From the NCBI RefSeq assembly GCF_018224925.1, contig NZ_JAGTUF010000015.1:28739-92738 (forward strand): a DNA stretch of 64,000 nucleotides, read 5' to 3'. Under the pieces are notes generated by a model that was not told the DNA's origin, ran no database searches, and worked only from the letters and a program-made list of their open reading frames with translations. Shown in pieces: positions 53,221-61,624 of the stretch (within the stretch, counting starts at the first letter, position 1; each line of letters begins with the position of its first letter). This DNA comes from Magnetospirillum sulfuroxidans (GTDB lineage: Bacteria > Pseudomonadota > Alphaproteobacteria > Rhodospirillales > Magnetospirillaceae). Both the position numbers and the translations under genes were made by a program.

Positions 53221-54177
53221 ATGGATCAAACACTCATCAACACCACCCCACCCGATAACGCCATCGAGACCCGCGACCTGACCAAGGTCTATGCCGGCAA
53301 GCACGGCCGCAAGGTGGCGCTGGACGGAATTTCGTTGGCCGTTCCGCGCGGTTCCTTCTTTGCCTTGCTCGGCCCCAACGGGGCGGGCAAAAGCACCTTC
53401 ATCAACATCTTGGCCGGTCTGGTGACCAAGAGTTCGGGGCAGGCCCGGATCTGGGGCCGCGACATCGATGTCGATCATCGCGCCGCCAAGGCGGCCATCG
53501 GCATCGTGCCGCAGGAACTGAACCTGGATCCGTTCTTCACGCCCAGGGAATTGCTGGATGTGCAGGCCGGTCTGTACGGGGTGCCCAAGGCCGAGCGGCG
53601 GACCGAGGAAATTTTGCAGGCGGTCGGTCTGGCCGACAAGGCCGATTCCTATGCCCGCACCCTGTCGGGGGGCATGCGGCGGCGCCTGCTGGTGGCCAAG
53701 GCCATGGTTCATACGCCGCCGGTCCTGGTGCTGGACGAGCCCACCGCCGGCGTCGACATCGAATTACGGCAATCGCTGTGGGCCTATGTCAAACAGTTGA
53801 ACGCCGGCGGCGTAACCGTGGTGCTGACCACCCATTACCTGGAAGAAGCGGAAGAGCTGTGCGACCGCATCGCCATCATCAATCAGGGAAAGCTGGTGGC
53901 GTGCGATTCCAAGCAAGCATTGCTGGCCCGGCTTGATTCAAAGGCCATGCTGATCAGCGTCGATGGCGGTTTGACGGCGGTGCCGGATTCCCTTGCCGCC
54001 TATTCGCCGGAAATCCGGGCCGATGGCCGATTGATGCTGCGCTATGCCCCGTCGGCGGTGCCGGCTGGCGAGATTTTGGAAAACGTCCGGGCCGCTGGTC
54101 TTGGCATCCGCGACCTGTCCACCGAAGAAGCCGATCTGGAAGATATCTTCCTGCGCTTGACCTCGTCCAAGGGGTGA
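53221..54177 (+). CDS. ABC transporter ATP-binding protein (ABC-2 / drug-export type)
   Basis: A 318-residue ATPase. Walker A is LLGPNGAGKST, the signature is TLSGGMRRRL, Walker B is VLVLDEPTAGVD and the switch histidine is TTHYLEE. The C-terminal extension (residues 240-318, STEEADLEDIFLRL) is typical of export-type ATPases of the CcmA/NodI/DrrA group. The expected ABC-2 permease is not adjacent: the next gene is a lipoprotein hydrolase that overlaps by 4 bp, so the permease must be elsewhere. Confidence 0.92.
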   Translation: MDQTLINTTPPDNAIETRDLTKVYAGKHGRKVALDGISLAVPRGSFFALLGPNGAGKSTFINILAGLVTKSSGQARIWGRDIDVDHRAAKAAIGIVPQELNLDPFFTPRELLDVQAGLYGVPKAERRTEEILQAVGLADKADSYARTLSGGMRRRLLVAKAMVHTPPVLVLDEPTAGVDIELRQSLWAYVKQLNAGGVTVVLTTHYLEEAEELCDRIAIINQGKLVACDSKQALLARLDSKAMLISVDGGLTAVPDSLAAYSPEIRADGRLMLRYAPSAVPAGEILENVRAAGLGIRDLSTEEADLEDIFLRLTSSKG

Positions 54178-55157
54178 TCTTGCGTCATGTCCTCATCCTT
54201 GTCCTGGCCTTGGCCGTGTCGGCCTGCGCCGCCGTGACCCATCCGGCCGGTCCCGCCACCCAGGCGCCGCGTCTGGAAGATGACCGGCTGGTCATGGCCG
54301 ATGGCGCCGTGTTGCCGTTGCGGGCCTGGCGGCCTGGTGGGCAACCCCAGGCCGTGCTGCTGGCCTTGCATGGCATGAACGATTATTCCAATTTCTTCGC
54401 CGCGCCGGGCGCCCATCTGGCGGCCAAGGGCATTCTTTCTTATGCCTATGATCAGCGCGGCTTCGGCGCCGGGCCGCATCCGGGTCAGTGGTCGAGCACG
54501 CAATCCATGGTCGATGACGCCCGCGCCGCCCTTGATCTGCTGGCGCTGCGTCATCCCGGCCTGCCGGTCTATCTGTTCGGCGAAAGCATGGGCGGGGCGG
54601 TGGCCATCCTTGTCGCCACCGATCCTCCGGCCGGATTGGACGGAATAATCCTGGCCGCGCCCGCCGTTTGGGGGCGTGCGGCGATGCCGTGGTGGCAACG
54701 TCTGTCGCTGTGGCTGGCCTATCAGCTGGCGCCGGGCTGGACGCCATCGGGGCAGGGCCTGAATATCCGCCCCTCGGATAATATCGAGATGCTGCGCAAG
54801 CTGGGGGCGGATCCGTTGGTGATCAAGCAAACCCGGATCGACGCCATCAAGGGCGTGGTCGATCTGATGGACGCGGCGCAAGCGGCGCCGGCCGCCATGC
54901 GGACGCCGGTTTTGTTCCTGTATGGCGCCCATGATCAGATCATTCCGTCAGATCCGACCTGGGCCGCCGCCGCCGTCATGCCGGATCGTCGCGCCGGCTT
55001 TTACGCCAATGGCTGGCATATGCTGGTGCGCGACCTGCAAGCCGATGTGGTCTTGGATGACATGGCGGCGTGGATGGCCGATGCCGATGCCGCCCTGCCG
55101 TCCGGGGCCGATAGCGCCGCCCCCCAATTGCCGGAGGTTTGCTCATGCTCAAGATAA
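54174..55157 (+). CDS. Alpha/beta hydrolase, predicted lipoprotein (lysophospholipase-like)
   Basis: A 327-residue protein with a lipoprotein signal (LILVLALAVSAC). The alpha/beta-hydrolase fold shows LLALHGMNDYSNFF with the oxyanion region and LFGESMGGAVA with the nucleophilic serine. LFLYGAHDQIIPSD carries the aspartate, and GWHML carries the histidine. Monoacylglycerol-lipase or lysophospholipase activity is the nearest family guess. The GTG start overlaps the ABC ATPase stop. The next gene starts inside its last 13 bases. Confidence 0.88.
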   Translation: MILRHVLILVLALAVSACAAVTHPAGPATQAPRLEDDRLVMADGAVLPLRAWRPGGQPQAVLLALHGMNDYSNFFAAPGAHLAAKGILSYAYDQRGFGAGPHPGQWSSTQSMVDDARAALDLLALRHPGLPVYLFGESMGGAVAILVATDPPAGLDGIILAAPAVWGRAAMPWWQRLSLWLAYQLAPGWTPSGQGLNIRPSDNIEMLRKLGADPLVIKQTRIDAIKGVVDLMDAAQAAPAAMRTPVLFLYGAHDQIIPSDPTWAAAAVMPDRRAGFYANGWHMLVRDLQADVVLDDMAAWMADADAALPSGADSAAPQLPEVCSCSR

Positions 55158-55732
55158 TCGCAATGCTGGTGGCGCTGCTGGCAGCCGCCCCCGTCATGGC
55201 CGCGGAGCGGGAATTCGATCTTGGCTTCGCCCGTCCGGGGATGATGCAGGGGCAGTTCCGTTTCGGCGCTTGGCCGCCGGGCATGGCGATTTATTGCAGT
55301 GATGACCCCGATCTGCCCAAGGATCTGGGACGATTGCTGTTCATGCCGAAACAGATGTTGGATTTGGGCGCCACACGCTGCGCCCTGATGGCGGTGGACG
55401 ACAAGGGGGCCTGGCATATGGCCAAGCGCAAGATCGCCGACCACCCGGTAGAGATGTCGGCCACCTTTGCCCCCGACATGCAGGGCACGCGGCGGCTGGT
55501 GCAATTGTTCATAACCGCGCCGCGCGAAGGCTATGCCGGTCTGGTCCGTCATTTCGTCGCCCGCTTCGGCGCGCCGACCGAGGATAGCGAACGGCTGGTC
55601 CATTGGGTTTCTCCGCGCAACGAAGCCCTGGTCATGCACGAAGAGGGCGATACCGCCCTGGCCATGTTGATCGACACCAAGCTGCAAGACGCCATGAACG
55701 AGAAGCTCAATCAGGTGACTAAACGGAAGTAA
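55145..55732 (+). CDS. Secreted protein of unknown function, paralogue 1
   Basis: I do not recognise the family. The 195-residue precursor has a signal peptide ending APVMAA. The mature N-terminus, EREFDLGFARPGMMQGQFRF, is nearly repeated in the next gene. Both share a later region, ATRCALMAVDDKGAWHMAKR in this one, and WVSPRNEALVMHE near the end. The ATG at 55145 has GGAGG eight bases upstream and overlaps the hydrolase gene by 13 bp, so it is coupled to it. Confidence 0.8.
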   Translation: MLKIIAMLVALLAAAPVMAAEREFDLGFARPGMMQGQFRFGAWPPGMAIYCSDDPDLPKDLGRLLFMPKQMLDLGATRCALMAVDDKGAWHMAKRKIADHPVEMSATFAPDMQGTRRLVQLFITAPREGYAGLVRHFVARFGAPTEDSERLVHWVSPRNEALVMHEEGDTALAMLIDTKLQDAMNEKLNQVTKRK

Positions 55733-55796
55733 GGCATGCTTATGGTGCATGCGCGAAGCCGATGACGCGTTGCAACAATTGTGACATGATCGCCGT

Positions 55797-56381
55797 ATGA
55801 GATCACTGCTTTGTGCCCTGGTGTTGCTGGTCACGGCTCTGCCCCTTCGGGCCGAGGAACGGTCCTTCGACCTTGGCTTCGCCCATCCGGGCATGGAGCA
55901 AAGCCAATTTCGCGCCGGCCAATGGGCCGATGGACGGGTGATCTGTTCCAACGATGCGGATTATCCGCCGGAAGTCGAATTCACCTTGCCCAAGGGCGTG
56001 GCCCGCGTCGGCGCCGTCCGCTGCGGTCTTTACAGCCAGGATCAGGCGGCGCATTGGCACATCATGCCCGCGATCATGGCCGGCTGGCCGGGCGAGGTGT
56101 GGGCGATGTTCATACCCGATGAAGCCGGGGCCTTGCGTTTGGTGCAGTTGAAGCTGGTCCTGCCCGAAGCGGCCTTTGATGATCTGGCCCAATCCTGGGG
56201 GCAATTGTTCGGCCTGCCCAGCTTTCGCCGGGATCAGGTGGTGCATTGGACCAATGCCCGCAACGATGCCGCGATCATTGGCGACAGCGGCGGGGGGGCG
56301 TATGTTCACGCTTATCTGCTCGACAATGCCCTGCACACCAGCGCCAACCGCCGCTTGGGGCAGATGCCGGCACGGCACTGA
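55797..56381 (+). CDS. Secreted protein of unknown function, paralogue 2
   Basis: A 194-residue exported protein homologous to the preceding gene product. It has a signal peptide (MRSLLCALVLLVTALPLRAE), then ERSFDLGFAHPGMEQSQFRA; the closing WTNARNDAAIIGD parallels WVSPRNEALVMHE. Each has two mature cysteines at similar places, suggesting a disulfide. It lies 64 bp after paralogue 1 and ends directly against a convergent gene, with one base between stop codons at most. Confidence 0.8.
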   Translation: MRSLLCALVLLVTALPLRAEERSFDLGFAHPGMEQSQFRAGQWADGRVICSNDADYPPEVEFTLPKGVARVGAVRCGLYSQDQAAHWHIMPAIMAGWPGEVWAMFIPDEAGALRLVQLKLVLPEAAFDDLAQSWGQLFGLPSFRRDQVVHWTNARNDAAIIGDSGGGAYVHAYLLDNALHTSANRRLGQMPARH

Positions 56382-57569
56382 TCAATTGACGCAGTTTTGT
56401 TTGCCGATGGTCCGGGAAAAACGGTCTTCGATCTGTGCTCCCATGTCCAGCGCCTTGGCCGCCTGCAAGGCATCCTTGCTGATGATGCATTGGAGCGATT
56501 GGCTGTCGCCCTGGCCCGGATGGGCGGCGAAGGTGGCGCCGGCCAACAGGCTGATCAGCGCATTGGCTGGCGATGTCATCGCCGGATTGGTCTTGAACGC
56601 CACATAGCCGCCGCCGCGAATGCTGGTATCTTCGATGAAGATTCCGGCCATGCTGTCGGCGACCGAAGCGCCATGGACAAAGGCTGGTTCATAGCGGATT
56701 TCGCTGATGCGCTCGGCCTTTTGCCGCAAGGGCGGCGGTAATTTCACGCTCATGTCGATGGCGCGGCGCATCAGGGTCAGGAAAGCCTGATTGTCGCCGG
56801 CGGCGAAGCCGCGCAAGGTGCGGCCTTTATAGGTTTCCACCGGGGCGGTGATGACGGCGGCCAAGGCGATTTCGTTGATGACTTCCCGTGCTGCCGGCAA
56901 CACCGCTTCCAGTGCTTCCGGCATGGTCCGTTCGGCCAAGGATTCGTTGACCAGCAAGATCGGCTGGCCTTTGTAGCGAACGATGGAGGCATTGGCGAGG
57001 CCGGAGACAAAGCCGACCTGTGGCAGGGTCAGCAAATAGGGAATGGCTTCCGGCCGCCGATCGATGGCGTCGGCGATGAAGTCGTTCCACCATTGCATCA
57101 ATTGTTGCGGTGATTTCTTGGTCGAACCGTTATCACCCAGCGCGGTCGGGATGGGGCCGGAATTCTGGCACGAGGCGGTGCGTTTGGCCCGCCAGCTTTC
57201 CTGGCGCAAGCGGACGGTTTCGAACCCGTCCATGCCCAGGCTTGCTTCGATCTTCGATGCATAGGGGCGCGCTTGTTTGATCTGTCCCGCGCCCGCCAGC
57301 TTCAACCAGACCAGGGCGGTAATGGGATCCTTTTGCGTGCCCAGGCCGTCGGCGGCCATGCGGCCGACCAGCCACTGCGCCGGGGCGAAGCCGTTATCGG
57401 CCAGCGGCAGCAGAACATCTTGGGCGGTGTCGTAATCGCCGCTGGCGAAGCTGTCATAGCCGTGTTTCCAGGCCGCCGCCAGATCCAGGCCGTAACAGGA
57501 TGACGGGGCCGCCTGGGCCGCCTCGGCCGAGACGATCAAAGCAAGGCATATCAAGGTGATTCGCAACAT
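56382..57569 (-). CDS. Secreted protein with Sel1-like N-terminal repeats
   Basis: A 395-residue exported protein with a signal peptide MLRITLICLALIVSAEAAQA. The first 110 residues contain Sel1/TPR-like helices (GDYDTAQDVLLPLADNGFAPAQ and GLGTQKDPITALVWLKLAGA). The rest has no recognised domain, with SFEEDTSIRG-type strands such as GIFIEDTSIRGGGYVAFKTN. ATG at 57569 is chosen because the signal peptide begins there. It converges with the secreted paralogue pair. Function unknown. Confidence 0.75.
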   Translation of the reverse strand: MLRITLICLALIVSAEAAQAAPSSCYGLDLAAAWKHGYDSFASGDYDTAQDVLLPLADNGFAPAQWLVGRMAADGLGTQKDPITALVWLKLAGAGQIKQARPYASKIEASLGMDGFETVRLRQESWRAKRTASCQNSGPIPTALGDNGSTKKSPQQLMQWWNDFIADAIDRRPEAIPYLLTLPQVGFVSGLANASIVRYKGQPILLVNESLAERTMPEALEAVLPAAREVINEIALAAVITAPVETYKGRTLRGFAAGDNQAFLTLMRRAIDMSVKLPPPLRQKAERISEIRYEPAFVHGASVADSMAGIFIEDTSIRGGGYVAFKTNPAMTSPANALISLLAGATFAAHPGQGDSQSLQCIISKDALQAAKALDMGAQIEDRFSRTIGKQNCVN

Positions 57570-57648
57570 CGCCGCCACCAGCAAGACTAAATCGGAAAAA
57601 TAATCCCCCATAAGATGTGGGGATGCAAGGGCGTGGACATCATAAAAA

Positions 57649-57677
57649 GACCCCTTTCCGCCAAGCGGAAAGGGGTC
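57649..57677 (-). terminator. Rho-independent terminator after the ferredoxin reductase gene
   Basis: GACCCCTTTCCGC pairs perfectly with its complement around a 3-nt loop. On the minus strand it is followed by TTTTTATG. It ends the two-gene oxygenase unit. Confidence 0.9.
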
Positions 57678-57706
57678 AAGCCGGCAGCAATGGCCCGAGG
57701 TGGGGT

Positions 57707-58756
57707 TTAGACCGCGGGTGCCAGCCTGTCGGCGGGCGGCTGCTCGGGTTTGTGTTGAAGGAAGTAGCCTTCGGAATGAATCAATTCCGGCTTGGCCCCC
57801 AGGGCCTTGACCGCGACCACGCAGGCATCGACGAAAGCGGGGCTGCCGGCGATGAACACCGAATGGTTGGACAGGTCTTGGAACAGTTTGGGCAAGATGG
57901 TCGGGATACGGCCCATCTGTCCGTCGTGACTTTCCTGGGTCAGGGTGGGGATGAAGCGGAAACGACGGTTGCGCGCCTGCCACAACGCCATGCTGCCCTG
58001 ACAATAGATATCGGCCTTGGTTTTGCCGGAAAACACCATGGTCACCGGCTGGTTATAGCCGCGCCGCAGCGCCCCGTCGGCCAAGCTCATGATCGGAGCC
58101 AAGCCGGAACCGGCGGCCAGACACAAGACCGGGGTATCGACGGAAGGATCGCCGATGAAGGTGCCATAGGCGCCCGATACCTTGATCATGTCGCCGACGG
58201 CGACGCTGTCGTGCAGCCAGCGGCTGGTGGCGCCGTCATCGACGCGGGTGATGTGCAGGTTGATCTCGCCATCGGGCTTGGGGGCGTTGGCGATGGAATA
58301 GCAACGGGGCGGCGCCCCCCGGCTTTCATCGCCCAGCACCAGATACTGGCCCGGCCAAAAGCGCATGGGTTTGCCCACCGGCTTAAGCACGAATTCGGTG
58401 ATGCGCGGGGTGCGCGGGAACTTGTCGACGACCACGAACAGCATGTTTTCGCGCGGCGGGAACAGCTTGGGCTTGGCGTCGTCGGTGCCCCATTCGATTT
58501 CCAGGAGTTCGGACAAGGGCTTGGCCATGCACATCAGGCCAAAGCCATCCTTGCGCTCGGCCTGCGACAAGGCCATGTCCAGCACCATGCCTTGGTCGAA
58601 CTGGCCCGATGTCACCTTGACCTTGCATTCGCCACAGGCGCCGGCGCGGCAATTGTTGGGCAGCGCATAGCCGGCCTTTTCCAAAGCCGACAGCACGGTT
58701 TCGCCATCGGGACATTCAACCTCGCGCCCCGAGGGCAGCAGACGGATACGGCTCAT
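57707..58756 (-). CDS. 2Fe-2S ferredoxin / FAD-NAD(P)H oxidoreductase (oxygenase reductase component)
   Basis: A 349-residue electron-transfer protein. The N-terminal 90 residues are a plant-type ferredoxin (CRAGACGECKVKV with a later CMAKP cysteine). The ferredoxin-NADP reductase part follows, with PRCYSIANAP for FAD and the NAD-binding CLAAGSGLAPIMSLADGALR. This architecture is that of MmoC/XylA-like reductases. ATG at 58756 has GAGGTGGGG just upstream. It lies downstream of the diiron gene and is presumably its electron donor. Confidence 0.9.
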   Translation of the reverse strand: MSRIRLLPSGREVECPDGETVLSALEKAGYALPNNCRAGACGECKVKVTSGQFDQGMVLDMALSQAERKDGFGLMCMAKPLSELLEIEWGTDDAKPKLFPPRENMLFVVVDKFPRTPRITEFVLKPVGKPMRFWPGQYLVLGDESRGAPPRCYSIANAPKPDGEINLHITRVDDGATSRWLHDSVAVGDMIKVSGAYGTFIGDPSVDTPVLCLAAGSGLAPIMSLADGALRRGYNQPVTMVFSGKTKADIYCQGSMALWQARNRRFRFIPTLTQESHDGQMGRIPTILPKLFQDLSNHSVFIAGSPAFVDACVVAVKALGAKPELIHSEGYFLQHKPEQPPADRLAPAV

Positions 58757-58809
58757 TTCCCCACCTCGAAGTCTTGTTGTTTTGAGACGTCTTGTTTCTT
58801 GGACAAAGG

Positions 58810-58835
58810 GCCGGTGAGGGTTTTCCCTCACCGGC
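58810..58835 (-). promoter_or_regulatory. Stem-loop between diiron gene and reductase gene
   Basis: GCCGGTGAGGG pairs perfectly with its complement around TTTT. It lies in the 110-bp gap between the two cistrons. With CCTTTGTCC after it on the minus strand, it may be a partial terminator giving more oxygenase than reductase. Confidence 0.6.
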
Positions 58836-58866
58836 TCTGGTCATATCTTGGAATATAAGGGCCGCG

Positions 58867-59895
58867 TTAGAAGACCGGGATGATGTCCTTCATCTCGATA
58901 TCGGTGACTTCCTGGCCGGAAATTCCCACTTCGGGGATCGCCGGGAAGGGGATGTCGTAACGGTCGAGCACGCCCTTGAGGTTCAGCATGGCGTTCTTCC
59001 AGTTTTCCAGCTTGGCTTCATAAGCCGGGATGTGGAAGCCGGCGCCACGGGCGATTTCTTCACCCTTACGCTGGTTGGCGATGAAATCTTCCGGCAGGTC
59101 CCAGAAATCGGCCGGCGGCTCGAACAAGACGGCGGACAAGAACAGATAGCCGGCGCGCACCTGCTTGGTGATGGTGGCGGCGTCTTCCTTGGGCAGATTG
59201 GGGTAATCGCGTTCCATCAGCGCCATGCAGATGGCCATGTGACGGCCCTCATCGCGACCGATGTTGCGGAAGCCTTCCTTGAACACCGGCTCGGTGCAGC
59301 CGGCGGCCATCTGGTGGAAGATGGTGGCGGCGGCGATTTCGCCCATCAGGAAGGACGAGAACAGCACGGCCAGCGAATATTTCGGCACCGCCTGCTTGTA
59401 TCCGGCCCAATAGCGGCCACCGTTGTAATACAGCCACTTGGCGTTCTTTTGCAGGGCCTTGCCGATCTCGGTCTTGGGCTGATAGGTGATCGGATCGGGA
59501 TGTTCCAGCAGCTTGGTGATGGCCAGGCCGCACATCTGCTCGTGGTTCTGCTCGTCACGGGTGACGGAGAAGAAGCAGCGGCGAACCGGGTCTTCTTCGT
59601 GATTTTCATAGGTCTTGATGAAGGCCGAGGCGAAGACCGGCGGGGCCGAGGCGTCGAACACCGACAGCAGGGTCCACCAATAGGCGATGGATTCGCGTTC
59701 TTCCCAGGTATAGGTGGACACGTCAAAGGTGTCCCACGGCAGCTTGGACGGGTCCCAAGCTTCGCGCAGCGAAGCGGCCCACACTTCTTCCATCTTGGTG
59801 CTCTGGGCGTGCCAGGACAACGGATAGACGTTGGGCTGTTCCGTTTCCGGCGGGAATTCCATGGTGAGAGCAAGCTTCTCGTTCGAGGCGCTCAT
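58867..59895 (-). CDS. Ferritin-like diiron protein, probable oxygenase component
   Basis: A 342-residue helical protein with two ExxH metal motifs: RDEQNHEQ (near residues 114-121) and RDEGRHMA (near 214-221). Supporting glutamates lie in TWEERESIAYW near 65-70 and in MGEIAAATIF near 186. This spacing fits carboxylate-bridged diiron carriers such as the ribonucleotide reductase R2 and AurF-type oxygenases. I do not recognise a specific family. AGGAGC lies just upstream of the ATG. The co-oriented reductase suggests a self-sufficient two-component oxygenase; the substrate is unknown. Confidence 0.85.
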   Translation of the reverse strand: MSASNEKLALTMEFPPETEQPNVYPLSWHAQSTKMEEVWAASLREAWDPSKLPWDTFDVSTYTWEERESIAYWWTLLSVFDASAPPVFASAFIKTYENHEEDPVRRCFFSVTRDEQNHEQMCGLAITKLLEHPDPITYQPKTEIGKALQKNAKWLYYNGGRYWAGYKQAVPKYSLAVLFSSFLMGEIAAATIFHQMAAGCTEPVFKEGFRNIGRDEGRHMAICMALMERDYPNLPKEDAATITKQVRAGYLFLSAVLFEPPADFWDLPEDFIANQRKGEEIARGAGFHIPAYEAKLENWKNAMLNLKGVLDRYDIPFPAIPEVGISGQEVTDIEMKDIIPVF

Positions 59896-59982
59896 CTGTC
59901 GCTCCTAATGTGGTCCGGCAAGATTGGCCGGGGGTTGCCTCCGATGGCCGGTGGTTGGTCCACCGCCTTTGTGAGGAGAAAT

Positions 59983-60001
59983 ATGATACATCATTTATCA
60001 T
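59983..60001. promoter_or_regulatory. Inverted repeat upstream of the diiron gene
   Basis: ATGATA and TATCAT flank a 7-nt spacer, about 90 bp upstream of the diiron gene start, in an AT-rich promoter region. It is a plausible operator half-site pair; no regulator gene is adjacent. Confidence 0.35.
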
Positions 60002-60070
60002 TAGTCAAAGAAAAATGTGTCGCTTTGTGAATTGGAAAATAACGGCTGTTCACCTTGCTTTTGAGGCATT

Positions 60071-60116
60071 AAAAAAGCGCCTTGTTGCATATAATGATGC
60101 GACAAGACGCTTTTTT
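60071..60116 (-). terminator. Bidirectional terminator after livF
   Basis: A long stem (AAAAAAGCG with CTTGTTGCAT pairing to ATGCGACAAG and CGCTTTTTT, one bulge) lies 32 bp beyond the livF stop. It has a T6 tract on either strand. Confidence 0.85.
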
Positions 60117-60147
60117 GTATCAAAAATGCCGTACGAAATAAGCGGGC

Positions 60148-60852
60148 TTACAGCCCGAGATAGGCGGCCTTGACCCGCTCATCGCCCAGCAGAATCTGGG
60201 CATCGTCGGCCATGGTGATGGTCCCGGTCTCCATCACATAGCCGCGATCGGCGATCCCCAAGGCCTGAAAGGCGTTTTGTTCCACCAGCAAGATGGTCAT
60301 GCCTTGGGCTTTCAGGCGCTCGACGGCGTTGAAGATTTCACCGACCAGCAGCGGCGCCAATCCCATGCTGGGTTCATCCAACAGCAACAGGCGCGGATTG
60401 CTCATCAGGGCGCGGGCCATGGCCAGCATCTGTTGCTGACCGCCCGACAACAGGCCGGCGGCCTGTTTGCGTTTGGTCTTGAGGATGGGGAAGGTGGCGT
60501 ACATGCGCTCCATGTCGTCGGCCGGCTTGGCTCCGCGGCGGCGATAGGTGCCCATCAGCAGATTGTCTTCGACGCTCATGGGGCCGAACACCTGACGGCC
60601 TTCGGGGACCTGGGCGATGCCCAGTTCCACCCGCTTATGGGCGGGCATCCGGGTAATGTCGATGCCGTCGAAGCGAATGGTTCCGGCGCTGATGGCCTGG
60701 ACGCCGGACAGCGCCCGCAACATGGTGGTCTTGCCGGCGCCATTGGCGCCGACCAGGGCGACCAGTTCCCCGGATGTGACCGCGACATCGACGCCCTTAA
60801 GCGCCTTGACCCGGCCGTAATGGCTTTCCAGCCCTTGGATTTCCAAAAGCAT
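60148..60852 (-). CDS. livF: Branched-chain amino acid ABC transporter ATPase LivF
   Basis: A 234-residue ATPase. Walker A is LVGANGAGKTT, the signature is LLSGGQQQML, and Walker B is LLLLDEPSMGLAP; HYGRVKALKGVD and AFQALGIADRGYVMETG are LivF-typical. It pairs with LivG to power import through LivH and LivM. It starts 10 bp after livG. The operon ends here with a terminator. Confidence 0.95.
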   Translation of the reverse strand: MLLEIQGLESHYGRVKALKGVDVAVTSGELVALVGANGAGKTTMLRALSGVQAISAGTIRFDGIDITRMPAHKRVELGIAQVPEGRQVFGPMSVEDNLLMGTYRRRGAKPADDMERMYATFPILKTKRKQAAGLLSGGQQQMLAMARALMSNPRLLLLDEPSMGLAPLLVGEIFNAVERLKAQGMTILLVEQNAFQALGIADRGYVMETGTITMADDAQILLGDERVKAAYLGL

Positions 60853-60862
60853 TGCGGCCTCC

Positions 60863-61624
60863 TTAACCGACCGTGCCCAGATAGGCGGCGATGACGTCGG
60901 GGTTGGAACGGATTTCGGCGGGGGTTCCCTCGGCCAGTTTGGCGCCGTAATCCAGCACCAAGATGTGGTCGGAAATGCCCATCACCATCTTCATGTCGTG
61001 CTCGACCAGCACCACGGTGATGCCTTGGGCGGCGATGCGTTTGATCACCTCGTCCACTTCGCGGGTCTCGGTGTCGTTCAGGCCGGCGGCGGGCTCGTCC
61101 AGCAGCAGCAATTTGGGTTTGGCGGCCAGGGCGCGGGCGATTTCCAGCCGCTTCAAGGCGCCATAGGACATGGCGTTGGCCTCGGCGTGGCGGTATTGCG
61201 CTAGGCCGACGAAATCCATCAGCTCCCAGCAATGATCGCGGGTTTGGCGCTCTGACCGGGCCAGCGACGGCAGCCGCAACAGCGATTGCAGCAATCCCTT
61301 TTGCAGATGCAGATGCGCCCCGACCATGACGTTTTCCACCGCGCTCATATTGTGAAAAATCTGAAGGTTCTGGAACGTGCGGTTCATCCCCAGTTCGGCC
61401 AGCTTGTGCGGCTCGACGCCACCAATTTCGCGGTCGTTGAAGCGGACGGCCCCCGAAGATGGCGTGTAAACCCCGGTGATCAGGTTGAACAAGGTGGTTT
61501 TACCGGCGCCGTTGGGGCCGATGATGGAATGGATGGTTCCGGCCTCGATGGAAAACGACAGGTCGCGGATGGCCGAGACGCCGCCGAAGCTCTTGGTCAG
61601 GTTGGTGACTTTCAGCAGGCTCAT
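60863..61624 (-). CDS. livG: Branched-chain amino acid ABC transporter ATPase LivG
   Basis: A 253-residue ATPase with Walker A IIGPNGAGKTT, MNRTFQNLQIF (the Q-loop), YGALKRLEIARAL (signature region) and LLLLDEPAAGLND. The start at 61624 overlaps the livM stop as ATGA. The family imports leucine, isoleucine and valine, but related systems take urea, amides or aromatic compounds, so the true substrate is not fixed. Confidence 0.95.
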   Translation of the reverse strand: MSLLKVTNLTKSFGGVSAIRDLSFSIEAGTIHSIIGPNGAGKTTLFNLITGVYTPSSGAVRFNDREIGGVEPHKLAELGMNRTFQNLQIFHNMSAVENVMVGAHLHLQKGLLQSLLRLPSLARSERQTRDHCWELMDFVGLAQYRHAEANAMSYGALKRLEIARALAAKPKLLLLDEPAAGLNDTETREVDEVIKRIAAQGITVVLVEHDMKMVMGISDHILVLDYGAKLAEGTPAEIRSNPDVIAAYLGTVG

